The notes: a model not told the origin generated them from the letters alone. Counted from the stretch's first letter, positions 1 to 9,105 are shown. The stretch is 64,000 bases of DNA from Draconibacterium sediminis (GCF_000949475.1 NZ_JRHC01000004.1:186001-250000), one strand, 5' to 3'. Numbers and translations are program-made.

Positions 1-1
1 G

Positions 2-283
2 GATAAGTTTTCGATCAGAAGTTTTATTAACCGTGTTGCATATCGCGCCGGTTTGAAATACGAACAAACTTACCATACCTTCGCCGGACAGCACATAAAT
101 GACTTTGGCATAAGTTTTGGTGTTGGATTACCACTGTATCGCTCTAACTCAACACTTAATCTAAGTGCCGAGTTCGGGCAAAGAGGAACAAAAGAATATA
201 ATTTGGTACTCGAAAAATATGCAAAAGTGAATGTGAGTGTAAGCTTACACGACTTATGGTTTATGCAACGAAAAATTGACTAG
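2..283 (+). CDS. C-terminal end of an outer-membrane beta-barrel protein (partial)
   Basis: The open frame runs in from the left edge with no start codon in the window, so only the last 93 residues are visible. They show alternating aromatic/polar strands with glycine turns (for example GISFGVGLPLYRS, then an NLSAEFGQRGT segment) and end in LHDLWFMQRKID. This resembles the C-terminus of the FadL/OmpP1-like barrels that precede a TPR protein and LptC in many Bacteroidota. The downstream TPR gene starts 35 bp on, so the two are probably co-transcribed. The family assignment comes from pattern and context; the barrel nature is more secure than the exact family. Confidence 0.6.
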   Translation, partial: DKFSIRSFINRVAYRAGLKYEQTYHTFAGQHINDFGISFGVGLPLYRSNSTLNLSAEFGQRGTKEYNLVLEKYAKVNVSVSLHDLWFMQRKID

Positions 284-318
284 AATTCAAAAAAAAGAAA
301 AAACAAATAAAACTCATT

Positions 319-1962
319 ATGAAAGCTATTTTACGCATATCTCTTTTAATCGCGGCGGTTGTAATGGTCGGTATTACAGGTGCACAGGCGCAAAGAGTTG
401 TTAAAGGAACTGTTTACATCGACGGAGAACCGGCTGCTGGTATTACTGTTGAAGCCCATAAGGGTGGAGAAATGATGACCAGTTTTGATGGTAAATACGA
501 AGTTGAAGCTGATGAAAAATCAAAATACATCAGGTTTACATTTATCGATGAATCAAAAAAATTAGACATCGAAGGCAAATCAGGCGATGTGTTTGATTTT
601 GCATTTAGCGGAAGTCTTCCTTCTGGCGATGGCGAAAAAGAAGAAACCGGAGAAGTAAACCTAAGCACTTTGGAAGAACTGATGAAAGCTCAGGATAGAG
701 ATTTCTTAAACGAGCTTAGTTTGTATGGTGAATTCTTCAAACAAAAAGACTATAAGTCAGCTATTCCACACTGGCAAAAGCTGTATAACAAGTATCCTAA
801 ATCTACCATGAACCTGTATATTCACGGTTCTAAGATTTACGAACACCAGATTGAAACTGCCAAAACTGATGCTGAACGCGATAAGTACATTGATTTGTAC
901 ATGAAATTGTACGACAAACGAATGAAGTACTTTGGCGAGCGTGGTTATGTGCTAGGACGTAAAGGTACATCATGGTTAAAATACAAATTAGACCAGAACA
1001 GAGATAAAGCACCTGAAGGTGACGCTTTAAAAGCAATTCATAAGTCGGGTTACGAGTGGTTGTCAGAATCGGTTGAGCTGCAAGGCAACCAAACTGAACC
1101 ACCTGTACTTCTGTTGTACATGCAAACAACTGTTGCATTGTTCAAGTTGGGTGAACTTCCAAAAGAGCAGGTAGTTAAAAATTACGAAGAGTCGACTGCA
1201 ATTGCAAATAAAATTGTTGAAGCTAACGAAGATGCAGATAAAGTAAAACTCACTCAGGAAACAGTTATTCCTTATATCGAAAATATTTTCGGAAAATCAG
1301 GTGCTGCTGATTGCGAAGCTTTAATTAGCATTTACGAACCTCAGTACCACGATAATTCAAGCGATGCTGATTTTATCAAATCAATGTTACGTCGTTTGGG
1401 TAGAGCCGGATGTACTGAAACTGAACTTTTTGGTTTAGCTACCGAACGTTTGTACGAACTTGATCCTTCGGCCGAAGCAGCATTTAACATGGCTCGTCGT
1501 TTCCTGAAAAAGGACGATGTTGAAAAAGCACGTGAATACTACCAAATGGCTATTGACCAGGAAACTGATGATAAATTGAAAGCTACTTACCATTACGAGC
1601 GCGGTTTGGTTCGTTTTACAAAAGACGGTAACTATGTTGGAGCACGTAACGATGCCAGAAGAGCTCTTGAGTTGGATCCTGATTTATGTGATGCAAACTT
1701 GCTGATTGCAAACATCTATGTTGCTGCTTCACAAAAATTTGACGGATCGGCCATGGAGAAATCAGCAGTATTCTGGGTAGCATGCGACTACTTCGCAAAA
1801 GCACGTCGCGGCGAAGACTGTGCAATCGATGCAGCAGAAAACCTTAGAAAATACAAAGCTTATTTCCCTAACAAAGAAGAAGCATTTATGGAAGGACTAC
1901 AGGAAGGTTCTACATATCACGTAGGAGGTTGGATTAATGAAAACACAAAAGTTCGCTTCTAA
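319..1962 (+). CDS. Secreted TPR-repeat protein with N-terminal carboxypeptidase-regulatory-like domain
   Basis: A 547-residue exported protein. Residues 1-25 form a signal peptide ending AQAQ. Residues about 27-90 resemble a carboxypeptidase-regulatory-like beta-sandwich (KGTVYIDGEPAAGITVEA, then a SFDGKYEVE turn). From about residue 130 the protein is helical with TPR-type repeats, the clearest at about 365-470 (for example AFNMARRFLKKDDVEKAREYYQMA). It probably scaffolds protein contacts in the periplasm or at the outer membrane; its partner is unknown. It sits between a barrel gene and lptC and its 3' end overlaps lptC by 26 bases, which suggests translational coupling and a shared envelope-assembly role. 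No Shine-Dalgarno is visible, only an A-rich leader, as is usual for the phylum. Confidence 0.8.
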   Translation: MKAILRISLLIAAVVMVGITGAQAQRVVKGTVYIDGEPAAGITVEAHKGGEMMTSFDGKYEVEADEKSKYIRFTFIDESKKLDIEGKSGDVFDFAFSGSLPSGDGEKEETGEVNLSTLEELMKAQDRDFLNELSLYGEFFKQKDYKSAIPHWQKLYNKYPKSTMNLYIHGSKIYEHQIETAKTDAERDKYIDLYMKLYDKRMKYFGERGYVLGRKGTSWLKYKLDQNRDKAPEGDALKAIHKSGYEWLSESVELQGNQTEPPVLLLYMQTTVALFKLGELPKEQVVKNYEESTAIANKIVEANEDADKVKLTQETVIPYIENIFGKSGAADCEALISIYEPQYHDNSSDADFIKSMLRRLGRAGCTETELFGLATERLYELDPSAEAAFNMARRFLKKDDVEKAREYYQMAIDQETDDKLKATYHYERGLVRFTKDGNYVGARNDARRALELDPDLCDANLLIANIYVAASQKFDGSAMEKSAVFWVACDYFAKARRGEDCAIDAAENLRKYKAYFPNKEEAFMEGLQEGSTYHVGGWINENTKVRF

Positions 1963-2635
1963 CATATTGCAACTAATAAAATTGTCTCGTATTGCAGTTC
2001 CCGTGTTGGGAACTGCAATACTTTTCTTTGCTTGTAAGAAAAACGACATTGATAAGATAAAAGCTTTTAGCTCCCCCGAAAATTTGCCGGTTTTAGAGGC
2101 TACAAATTTCGAAACACTCAATACCGACTCTGGTACAGTTCGCTTTTCGCTTAAAGCCCCAAAATTACTTCGCTTCGAAAACGATGGCCAGATGTTTCAC
2201 GAATTCCCCGAAGGTTTATTGCTTATTGAATACGACGAGAACTATAAAATAACTTCCAGTATTAAGGCAGATTATGCCAAGGAATTTATTAAGGAAGAAA
2301 AGTGGGAAGCCAAAAATAATGTGGTAGTTACCAATGAAAAAGGAGACTCGCTAAAAACCGAACACCTTATTTGGGACGAAAAACACGAAACAATCTTTAC
2401 CGAGGAATATGTGAAGATTATTAGTGCCGACAAAATTATTACCGGAACAGGGTTAACATCGGACCAGAATATGTTAAACTGGAAAATTACAAATCCGAAA
2501 GGTGTTATTTATGTTGCGGTAGATAATAAAAACCAGCCCGACCAAACAGAAAACAAAATTGAAAAGCCTAAAGCGGAAATAAACGATCCGGTAATTTCGA
2601 AAACACCACCCAAAAAAGCTGTAAACTTTAACTAG
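1937..2635 (+). CDS. lptC: LPS export ABC transporter periplasmic protein LptC
   Basis: Predicted LptC, the inner-membrane-anchored bridge protein that passes lipopolysaccharide from the LptBFG transporter to LptA. It has 232 residues. A hydrophobic N-terminus runs into a lipobox-like LFFAC with Cys33, so it may be lipid-anchored rather than held by a transmembrane helix. The body is beta-rich with the LptC-type pattern of repeated short strands (GTVRFSLKAPKLLRF, then FHEFPEGLLLIEYDE, then TSSIKADYAKEF). The C-terminal 40 residues are lysine/proline-rich and probably disordered. The start overlaps the TPR gene by 26 bases and is supported by a GGAGG about ten bases upstream. The CNNM gene follows after 6 bp. 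Confidence 0.85.
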   Translation: MKTQKFASNILQLIKLSRIAVPVLGTAILFFACKKNDIDKIKAFSSPENLPVLEATNFETLNTDSGTVRFSLKAPKLLRFENDGQMFHEFPEGLLLIEYDENYKITSSIKADYAKEFIKEEKWEAKNNVVVTNEKGDSLKTEHLIWDEKHETIFTEEYVKIISADKIITGTGLTSDQNMLNWKITNPKGVIYVAVDNKNQPDQTENKIEKPKAEINDPVISKTPPKKAVNFN

Positions 2636-2641
2636 CTATTT

Positions 2642-3907
2642 ATGAACCCGTATTTGCTGATTCTGATAACGATCATTCTCTCAGCCTTTTTTTCAGGAAT
2701 GGAGATTGCTTTTGTGTCAGCGAATAAACTGCGCCTCGAGCTCGATAAACAATCCGATCCGTTTAGCTCAAAATTACTAAGGTTTTTAACCCATAATGGT
2801 GGTCAGTATATTGCTACCATGTTGGTTGGCAACAACATTGCGCTTGTGGTTTACGGTATTGCTTTTGCTACTGTTTTAGAGCCGGTTTTGCTCAACTCAA
2901 TTCAATCCGAATCAGTGGTTTTATTGCTGCAAACCATCATCTCAACATTTGTAATTTTATTGTTTGCCGAATTTTTACCAAAAACCTTATTTCGCATTTT
3001 CCCTAATTCGTTGTTAAACGTTTTTGCTTTGCCGCTTGCCTTTTTTTATGTGATCTTTTTCCCGGTAACACGTTTTTCGATGGGCATTACCAACTTTTTA
3101 CTGCGAAATGTTTTTAAAACCGAACCCGGCAACGAAGATAAAAACAAGGTGTTTCGCAGGATTGATCTTGATGAGTTTATAAATGAGAACGACCGGACAA
3201 GTGCAGAACATAAGGAACTTGTTGAAACCGAGATCAAACTGTTTAAGAATGCACTCGATTTCTCGAAAATAAAGCTGCGTGAGGTCATGATTCCGCGCAC
3301 CGAAATAGCAATGATGGAAACAGGTGCAGCAATAAGCGATTTACGACAAAAATTTGTTGAAACGGGTTATTCCAGGATTCTGATTTACAGCGAAAGTATC
3401 GATAATATAATTGGTTATGTGCACTCTTCAATGATGTTTAAGAACCCGCAAACCATCGATCCATTCATCAAAAATGTATTGATTGTGCCCGAAACCATGC
3501 CTGCAAATAAATTGCTGAGCACCTTTATTCAGGAGCATCGCAGTATAGCCATTGTTGTTGACGAATTTGGCGGAACAGCCGGAATGGTAACCAGCGAAGA
3601 TATTCTGGAAGAAATATTTGGCGAAATTGAAGACGAACACGACGTTAAAGGTATTATTGAAAAGAAAATAGGCGATAACGAATTCATCTTCTCAGCACGG
3701 GCCGAAATCGATATGCTGAATGAAAAGTATTTCCTCGAACTTCCCGAAAACGAAGAGTTTGAAACACTTGCCGGTTTTATACTTTACAACTACGAAAGTA
3801 TACCAAAAGTGAACTCGGTTATAAAAATCGAAAAATTTCAGTTTAAAATCCTAAAGGCAACCAATACTAAAATCGAATTGGTGAAACTCAAACTTCTTAA
3901 CGATTAA
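2642..3907 (+). CDS. CNNM/CorC (HlyC)-family membrane protein: DUF21, CBS pair and CorC_HlyC domains
   Basis: A 421-residue membrane protein with the standard domain order. The DUF21 transmembrane domain covers about residues 1-170 (four hydrophobic segments, beginning YLLILITIILSAFFSGMEIAF). The CBS pair covers about 200-325 and includes the typical REVMIPRTEIAMM and DEFGGTAGMVTSEDILEEIFGEIEDE segments. A CorC_HlyC domain finishes the protein. Family members are linked to Mg2+/divalent cation export or homeostasis; older annotations call them hemolysins, for which nothing here argues. GldE of gliding bacteria is a relative, but the position next to lptC and ppiD matches the separate conserved envelope cluster. 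Confidence 0.85.
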   Translation: MNPYLLILITIILSAFFSGMEIAFVSANKLRLELDKQSDPFSSKLLRFLTHNGGQYIATMLVGNNIALVVYGIAFATVLEPVLLNSIQSESVVLLLQTIISTFVILLFAEFLPKTLFRIFPNSLLNVFALPLAFFYVIFFPVTRFSMGITNFLLRNVFKTEPGNEDKNKVFRRIDLDEFINENDRTSAEHKELVETEIKLFKNALDFSKIKLREVMIPRTEIAMMETGAAISDLRQKFVETGYSRILIYSESIDNIIGYVHSSMMFKNPQTIDPFIKNVLIVPETMPANKLLSTFIQEHRSIAIVVDEFGGTAGMVTSEDILEEIFGEIEDEHDVKGIIEKKIGDNEFIFSARAEIDMLNEKYFLELPENEEFETLAGFILYNYESIPKVNSVIKIEKFQFKILKATNTKIELVKLKLLND

Positions 3908-4071
3908 TCTTGTAAAAACTTAGGGTGGTAAAATGCTGGTAGTCTGCTAATTCCAAGCTTGTTTCGGGCATTGGTAAAAAATATTCGATATTGGAGGTAA
4001 AACAGTTAAAATTATTATCTTCGTAGCTCGAAAAATTCAAACGATTTTAGACAAAAAATAACTGTAAATCA

Positions 4072-6198
4072 ATGGCAACGTTACAAAACATTAGAACGAA
4101 AGCAGGATTGTTAGTAGCAATTGTAATCGGTTTATCATTGGCAGCGTTCATCCTTGGCGATTTATTGCAAGGAGGTTCGTCGATGTTTCAGAGAAACCGA
4201 TTAGAAGTTGGAGTAATTGATGGTGAATCAATTCAATATCCTGAATTTCAGCAAGAGGTAGAAGAACTTGGGGAGATATTCAAACAAAACTATGGGCAAA
4301 ATCAGTTAGATGATAATACCTGGGCACAAGTGCGTGAACAGGCCTGGCAACGTAAAATTGCCGAGATTGTTATGGGTGAAGCCTACGAAGATCTTGGTAT
4401 TGAAGTTAGCTCAGAAGAGTTATTCGATATGCTTCAGGGAGCAAATCCACACCAAATTGTTCGTCAGATATTCAGCAACCCGCAAACCGGTCAGTTCGAT
4501 CGTAATTCGGTAGTTCGTTTCCTGAAAAACATGGAAACAGGCTTAATATCGCCTGAAGACCGTGCATCATGGTTAAACATCGAGCAACAAATTGTTGAAG
4601 AACGTACACAAAGCAAATACACTTATATGGTGGCAAAAGGTATGTACGTTACAGGCGAGCAGGCTGAGGCCAGTGCAACCGCCGGAAACAAATTGGTTAA
4701 TTTCGATTACATTGCTTTACCACACAGTAGTGTTGCCGACGAGGATGTTACCGTAACGGAAACAGATCTGAAAGATTATTACAACGCACATAAAGAAGAT
4801 TACGAAGCAGAAGCCAGCAGAAGAGTTGAATACATTGCATATCCGGTTGAACCATCGGAAAAAGATTTTGCTGACGCTGAAGAGTGGATCACAGATATTA
4901 AAGCTGATTTTGAAGAAACTGAGAATACCATTCAGTTTGTTGACACCAACTCGGACATTAGCTTTAACGATGCCTGGGATAAAAAAGACGACCTTCCGGA
5001 AGCCGTTGGTAACTGGATTTTCGACGAAGGTGCTGAGGTTGGATCAGTTTACGGTCCTTACAAAGAAGGTGAATCATTTACTTTGGTAAAATTATACAAA
5101 TCGGAAATGATGCCCGACTCGGTTGAGGCGCGTCATATCTTATTGCAGGTAACCAATCAGGCCGAAGCTATTCTTGCACAGCAATTGGCCGACAGCCTGA
5201 AAACAATGATTGAAAATGGTGCTGATTTTGCCGAACTGGCACGTACCAATTCAGATGATCAGGGTTCTGCAATCAACGGTGGCGATTTAGGTTGGTTCCA
5301 GCGTGGTCAAATGGTGAAACCTTTCGAAAATGCCGCTTTTAACAATACAACTGATAGTGTTACAATGGTTGCAACACAATTCGGAATTCACCTGGTACAA
5401 ACTACCAAACGTGGAAAACTTACACGTCAGGTGCAGGTGGCATACCTTACCCGCAATGTTGAGCCAAGTACAAGAACTTACCAGAATGTATATTCTAAAG
5501 CAAGCCAGTTTGTAGGTGAAAACCCAACTGCCGAAGCATTTAACACTGCAGTAACTGAGCAAGGCCTTACAAAAAGGGTAGCAAATGTTAGCGAAAATCA
5601 GCGTACAATTGTTGGTTTGGAAGATGCCCGTCCGTTAATTAGAGCTGCCTACGAAGCTGAGGTTAATGATATTTTGACTAACAACCAGGATTCACGCATC
5701 TTCGAACTGGGCGACAATTTTGTAATTGCCATTTTAGCAAGCAAAACTGAAAAAGGAATTGCTCCTTTCGAAGACGTAAAAGCACGTGTTGAGTTAGCAG
5801 TAACAAAGGAGAAAAAAGCTGAATTGTTGGTTGAGAAAGCAGAAGCTGCTTTAAACGGCAATGCAGATTTAGCCGCTGCCGCTACAGCTCTTGATACTGA
5901 AGTTCAGACTGCAAATGCAATTAACTTTAACTCGTTCTCGGTTCCCGGAATTGGTCTGGAGCCTGCAGTAATCGGAACAGTTGCAGCACTTGATGTTGAC
6001 AAAGTATCGGAACCAATTGCAGGAAACAACGGTGTTTATGTTGTAATGCCTACTTCGGTTAGCGAAGGTGCCGGTGTTGATGTAGCAGCCGAGAAAATGC
6101 GTTTGGCGCAAACAAACACTTACCGTGTTGGTTCGGAAGTATTTAATGTATTCCGTAACTCGGTAGAAATAGAAGACAAAAGAGCGAAGTTCTATTAG
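4072..6198 (+). CDS. PpiD/SurA-like membrane-anchored peptidylprolyl isomerase
   Basis: A 708-residue periplasmic foldase. One transmembrane helix (about residues 13-33) anchors it in the inner membrane. A SurA_N-like helical chaperone region follows, then a parvulin rotamase domain at about 350-448 (VEARHILLQV, GADFAELARTNSDD, NGGDLGWFQRGQMVKPFENAAF, FGIHLVQ). The remaining 250 residues form a helical C-terminal half. The length and layout match Bacteroidota PpiD-like proteins. It is the last gene of the envelope cluster, 164 bp after the CNNM gene, so it may have its own promoter; a strong terminator follows at 6222. Its role in outer-membrane protein folding is inferred from the family. 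Confidence 0.88.
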   Translation: MATLQNIRTKAGLLVAIVIGLSLAAFILGDLLQGGSSMFQRNRLEVGVIDGESIQYPEFQQEVEELGEIFKQNYGQNQLDDNTWAQVREQAWQRKIAEIVMGEAYEDLGIEVSSEELFDMLQGANPHQIVRQIFSNPQTGQFDRNSVVRFLKNMETGLISPEDRASWLNIEQQIVEERTQSKYTYMVAKGMYVTGEQAEASATAGNKLVNFDYIALPHSSVADEDVTVTETDLKDYYNAHKEDYEAEASRRVEYIAYPVEPSEKDFADAEEWITDIKADFEETENTIQFVDTNSDISFNDAWDKKDDLPEAVGNWIFDEGAEVGSVYGPYKEGESFTLVKLYKSEMMPDSVEARHILLQVTNQAEAILAQQLADSLKTMIENGADFAELARTNSDDQGSAINGGDLGWFQRGQMVKPFENAAFNNTTDSVTMVATQFGIHLVQTTKRGKLTRQVQVAYLTRNVEPSTRTYQNVYSKASQFVGENPTAEAFNTAVTEQGLTKRVANVSENQRTIVGLEDARPLIRAAYEAEVNDILTNNQDSRIFELGDNFVIAILASKTEKGIAPFEDVKARVELAVTKEKKAELLVEKAEAALNGNADLAAAATALDTEVQTANAINFNSFSVPGIGLEPAVIGTVAALDVDKVSEPIAGNNGVYVVMPTSVSEGAGVDVAAEKMRLAQTNTYRVGSEVFNVFRNSVEIEDKRAKFY

Positions 6199-6221
6199 TA
6201 GAATAACGCACAACGATAGTT

Positions 6222-6254
6222 AAAGCCGTTCCTTTATTAGGAGCGGCTTTTTTC
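6222..6254 (+). terminator. Rho-independent terminator after the ppiD-like gene
   Basis: A ten-pair stem (AAGCCGTTCC against GGAGCGGCTT, with one G-T wobble) closes a short TTTATTA loop and runs into a T tract. It lies 24 bp after the stop codon and ends the envelope cluster. Confidence 0.85.
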
Positions 6255-6425
6255 TTAGTCGCAAGTCTACACCAGAATTTATAGACTACCCCTGATTGTA
6301 CCTCTCAACAGGTACCTGGATTTGTGCAGATATGTTTTCATGAAATAAAAAGAAGAAAGCACATTCTATACTATTTTTTAGGAAAAAACGTTAAGTTTGA
6401 CGATAAACCTTTATAATTCAATGCT

Positions 6426-7298
6426 ATGAGAAATACACTATTGGTCGTTTTGGGCTTGTTGATTCTGTTAATCACTGCCTGTAAAGAAGTTGATAAGAGA
6501 ACCATCACATCCGATGAAGCCACTGTTTTGGTAATGGAAGCTGCAACTGCTTACAGTATTTATACTTCCACCCAGGAAGAAGGAACCAGTGCCGGTTTTC
6601 AATCGGAGGGTATGCTGAAAAGCGCAACAACTACAAACGAAAATTATCCGCAAATTTCTATTGAGCCACTCGATCTTACCACCTGGCCAAAAACCATAAC
6701 TGTGGATTATGGCCCTGAAAATATTTTGGGATTAGATAACCACGAGCGGAGAGGGAAATTGATTATTACTGCCGATAATTTTCCGGGAGTTAGCGGAGCT
6801 GAATGGGAAATCACCTTCGACGATTTTTATCACGACGACTATAAAGTAGAAGGCGTGCAAACCATTGCCTACAGTGGCCCAAATGCCAGCGAACACCCGG
6901 TATATACCTGTACCGTAAGCGATGGAGTAATTACTTCACCTAATGGTGAAAGGTTTTATTTCGAGCAACAGACACAGCGCGAATGGATAAGTGGCTACGA
7001 TACACATATGGTAACAAGTGGTGAAACTTCCGATTTTTGCGATGATAATTTCCAAATAACAGGAACCCACAGTGGAACGAGCTCCGACGGATATGCTTAC
7101 ACCATGTCTACAACATCACCACTGCTGATTAGTAATTGTTGCCGTTGGATTAAAGAAGGAGTGCTGTACATTGGCCTCGAGGATTACGACCTGAGTTGTG
7201 AAATTGACTACCGGCCTGCAACGGATACGGGTGACGACTGTAATAATTTGGTCAGTGTTACCGTATTCGGAGAAAGTGTAGCGGTTAATCTGCCATAA
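6426..7298 (+). CDS. Uncharacterised lipoprotein
   Basis: The family is not recognised. The 290-residue product starts with a lipoprotein signal (hydrophobic residues 6-17, lipobox ITAC with Cys19), so it should be lipid-anchored in the envelope. The mature part is rich in Thr, Ser, Asp and aromatic residues and looks all-beta. Several paired cysteines occur late (FCDDNF, SNCCRW, LSCEID, DDCNN), possibly forming disulfides. It stands alone: a terminator precedes it and a strong hairpin terminator follows 47 bp after the stop. No nearby gene points to a function. Confidence 0.6.
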   Translation: MRNTLLVVLGLLILLITACKEVDKRTITSDEATVLVMEAATAYSIYTSTQEEGTSAGFQSEGMLKSATTTNENYPQISIEPLDLTTWPKTITVDYGPENILGLDNHERRGKLIITADNFPGVSGAEWEITFDDFYHDDYKVEGVQTIAYSGPNASEHPVYTCTVSDGVITSPNGERFYFEQQTQREWISGYDTHMVTSGETSDFCDDNFQITGTHSGTSSDGYAYTMSTTSPLLISNCCRWIKEGVLYIGLEDYDLSCEIDYRPATDTGDDCNNLVSVTVFGESVAVNLP

Positions 7299-7345
7299 TA
7301 AGATAGTATCTGAAGATTTTTCCCAATCCAGGCTGAAAGTAAGAG

Positions 7346-7388
7346 ACCGGGGCTGTATAAATGATATAAATACAGCCCCGGTTTTTTG
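7346..7388 (+). terminator. Strong hairpin terminator after the lipoprotein gene
   Basis: Arms ACCGGGGCTGTAT and ATACAGCCCCGGT pair without a mismatch around a short A/T loop and are followed directly by six T residues. It is one of the longest perfect stems in the window. Confidence 0.9.
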
Positions 7389-8054
7389 CATGATACGCCG
7401 ATAATGATTGGGGAAGTAAATGGCGAATCGAATTTTTCCCTGTTTAAATTGTGGTGGGCTGTTCGGGATGCAGAATTAATTCTCCACGGCTGTAGAGCTG
7501 TGTTTTGAAAATATTTTTTCGTTTCCACAGCGATGGAGAAGGATTTTGAAAGTTTATTTTTAACTCGACAGCGGTCGAGTTAAAAATTGAAAGTTTTCTT
7601 TGTTGCCGACGGCTGTCGAGTTGAAAATCAGAAATATTTTTGCTTGTCGACAGCAGAAATCATCGATTTTGAAAATTCATTTTGTTGCCGACGACTGTCG
7701 GATTAAAAACTGACAACTGATTTTGTTGTCGACAGCTGTCGGGCTTCATTGCAACGATAAATTTTATCAATTCTGTGCATGTTTCTTACTTACAGGCCGG
7801 TATAAACGTTAAAGCTGGCACTTTGTACGAAAACATCCACTTTACCTTGAATACAAAAAAGGAAACCCAACCAAGGCTCACACCTTCCTTTTACCAATAA
7901 CAAATTGTAGCCAGAGTGCAATTCAACAGAATTGATGTTTGAAAGCTATTGCATTCCTGATTTGTATTTTTATATTTATCGCAACAGCTACACTTCATAA
8001 TTTAATCAATATTGAAGAAGAGGCTCAAACAACATATAAAAAACCGGAAAAGAC
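7389..8054. other. Long intergenic region holding the 41-bp array
   Basis: About 670 bp without a credible gene. The first 95 bp show nothing clear. The middle is the 41-bp repeat array. The last 300 bp form an ordinary AT-rich leader for the marC-type gene, with a hydrophobic-looking TATATTTATCG about 80-90 bp upstream of that start that only loosely resembles a Bacteroidota -7 element. Confidence 0.6.
7484..7754. repeat. 41-bp tandem repeat array with a dyad-symmetric core, about seven copies
   Basis: Seven core sequences begin at 7484, 7525, 7566, 7607, 7648, 7689 and 7730, exactly 41 bp apart each time. The core is a near-palindrome close to CGACAGCTGTCG (perfect in the last copy, CCACGGCTGTAG in the first). 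It is usually followed by an A-rich stretch (GAGTTAAAAATTGAAA type) and then a T-rich stretch ending TTTTGTTG. Around the third core the symmetry extends to 12-base arms (TTTTAACTCGAC / GTCGAGTTAAAA). The period is not a multiple of three and the copies have stops in every frame, so the array is non-coding. Copies are diverged rather than identical. It could be a protein-binding array, a structured RNA or an inert minisatellite. Confidence 0.85.
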
Positions 8055-8672
8055 ATGACCGAATTTACAAGATCGATACTGTTATTACTTGTTTTATTAA
8101 ATCCGTTTTTGGTAATCGTTTATCTAATCGACATTGTTCAGAAGCTCGATAATAAGCAGTTTAGGCGGGTATTAATTCGTGCCGGTTTTATTTCGTGTAT
8201 TGCATTTTGCAGTTTTGCTGTGCTGGGCGATCGTATTTTCTCCGATGTATTTCAGGTTCGTTTTGCTTCGTTTCAGTTGTTTGGTGGTATTGTTTTCCTG
8301 CTTATTGGGCTGCAGTTTGTTTTTCGCGGGCCAACTGCCATTGAAATATTGCGTGGCGAATCAAAACACATTGCCGGAGCCATTGCTATGCCGGTTTTAA
8401 TTGGCCCCGGTACCATTAGTGCCAGCGTGGTTATTGGTAAACGTAACGACATTCTTATATCGTGCGCATCCATTGTAGTGGCGGTTATGCTGTGTATTCT
8501 GGTATTGGTGGTTTTAAAATTTTTGCACGATGTAATTCGCCAAAAACGGGAAGAATTGATTGAGCGCTATTTCGATTTGGCAGGACGTATTACTGCGCTG
8601 TTTGTTGGTTCGGTAGCCATTGAAATGATTATGGCGGGCGTAAAAACGTGGCTGAATTTACACTGGAGTTAG
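8055..8672 (+). CDS. MarC-family (UPF0056) integral membrane protein
   Basis: A 205-residue polytopic protein with about six hydrophobic helices and short loops, the size and layout of the MarC family. Visible family features are the N-terminal LLLLVLLNPFLVIVYL segment, the FQLFGGIVFLLIGLQ helix and the AIAMPVLIGPGTISA stretch at about residues 108-122, where MarC proteins carry a conserved P-x-x-x-GPG pattern. The transported substrate of the family is unknown; the early link to multiple antibiotic resistance was not upheld. The stop lies one base from the end of the convergent FKBP gene, leaving no room for a separate terminator. Confidence 0.8.
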   Translation: MTEFTRSILLLLVLLNPFLVIVYLIDIVQKLDNKQFRRVLIRAGFISCIAFCSFAVLGDRIFSDVFQVRFASFQLFGGIVFLLIGLQFVFRGPTAIEILRGESKHIAGAIAMPVLIGPGTISASVVIGKRNDILISCASIVVAVMLCILVLVVLKFLHDVIRQKREELIERYFDLAGRITALFVGSVAIEMIMAGVKTWLNLHWS

Positions 8673-8673
8673 T

Positions 8674-9105
8674 TTAGCAAATCTCCACCAAACGAATATC
8701 AAAACTCAACACGGCATTTGGTGGAATTTTATTTCCGGTACCTTTTCGTCCCCAGGCCAGTTCCGAAGGCACCCAGAATTTATAACGGCTGCCAACGCTC
8801 ATCATAGGTAAACCTTCCTGAAGTCCTTCAATAAGTTCTTCTATTTTAACTTCGTCGGGCTGGTTTTGGCGGTAAGTGTCTTCCAGAATTTTACCGTCGA
8901 GGAGCAAAGCGCGCTGATGAATTTTAACCGTATCGAAGAGTCCGGGTTTTGGCCCCTGTTTTTCTTCCACAATTAAATACTGCAAACCACTGTCGGTTTC
9001 TAAAACACCGGTTTTCTGCCTGTTGTTAAGTAAAAAATCATCACCCGATTTTCGGTTGTTCCCGGCCGAACCTTTGCTACGTGCTTTTTTCTCTCTGCGT
9101 GCCAT
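8674..9105 (-). CDS. FKBP-type peptidylprolyl cis-trans isomerase
   Basis: A 143-residue single-domain FKBP. The first 20 residues are strongly basic (MARREKKARSKGSAGNNRKS) and there is no signal peptide, so the protein should stay in the cytoplasm, unlike the many exported FKBPs of this phylum. The FKBP fold covers about residues 38-143 and ends in the canonical IPPNAVLSFDIRLVEI strand, preceded by SRYKFWVPSELAWGRKGTG. A TTACTTTG close to the Bacteroidota -7 consensus lies 29-36 bases upstream of the start on this strand. The basic tail may bind RNA or ribosomes, which is inference. Confidence 0.85.
   Translation of the reverse strand: MARREKKARSKGSAGNNRKSGDDFLLNNRQKTGVLETDSGLQYLIVEEKQGPKPGLFDTVKIHQRALLLDGKILEDTYRQNQPDEVKIEELIEGLQEGLPMMSVGSRYKFWVPSELAWGRKGTGNKIPPNAVLSFDIRLVEIC

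Noticed and set aside
830..1138. Long antisense open frames inside genes (for example 830-1138, 53213-53812, 57195-57617)
   Set aside because: They are complementary to well-supported coding sequences, lack recognisable domains and are explained by codon composition of the sense genes.
2642..3907. Hemolysin
   Set aside because: The older family name is misleading; domain order is that of CNNM/CorC cation-transport proteins.
7208..7528. Minus-strand open frame over the lipoprotein end and terminator
   Set aside because: It overlaps a credible gene and crosses a strong terminator hairpin and the start of the tandem array; no coding signal.
7484..7754. CRISPR-like array
   Set aside because: The period is regular, but there is no split into constant repeats and unique spacers: the whole 41-bp unit is repeated and drifts everywhere. 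No cas gene is in the window.
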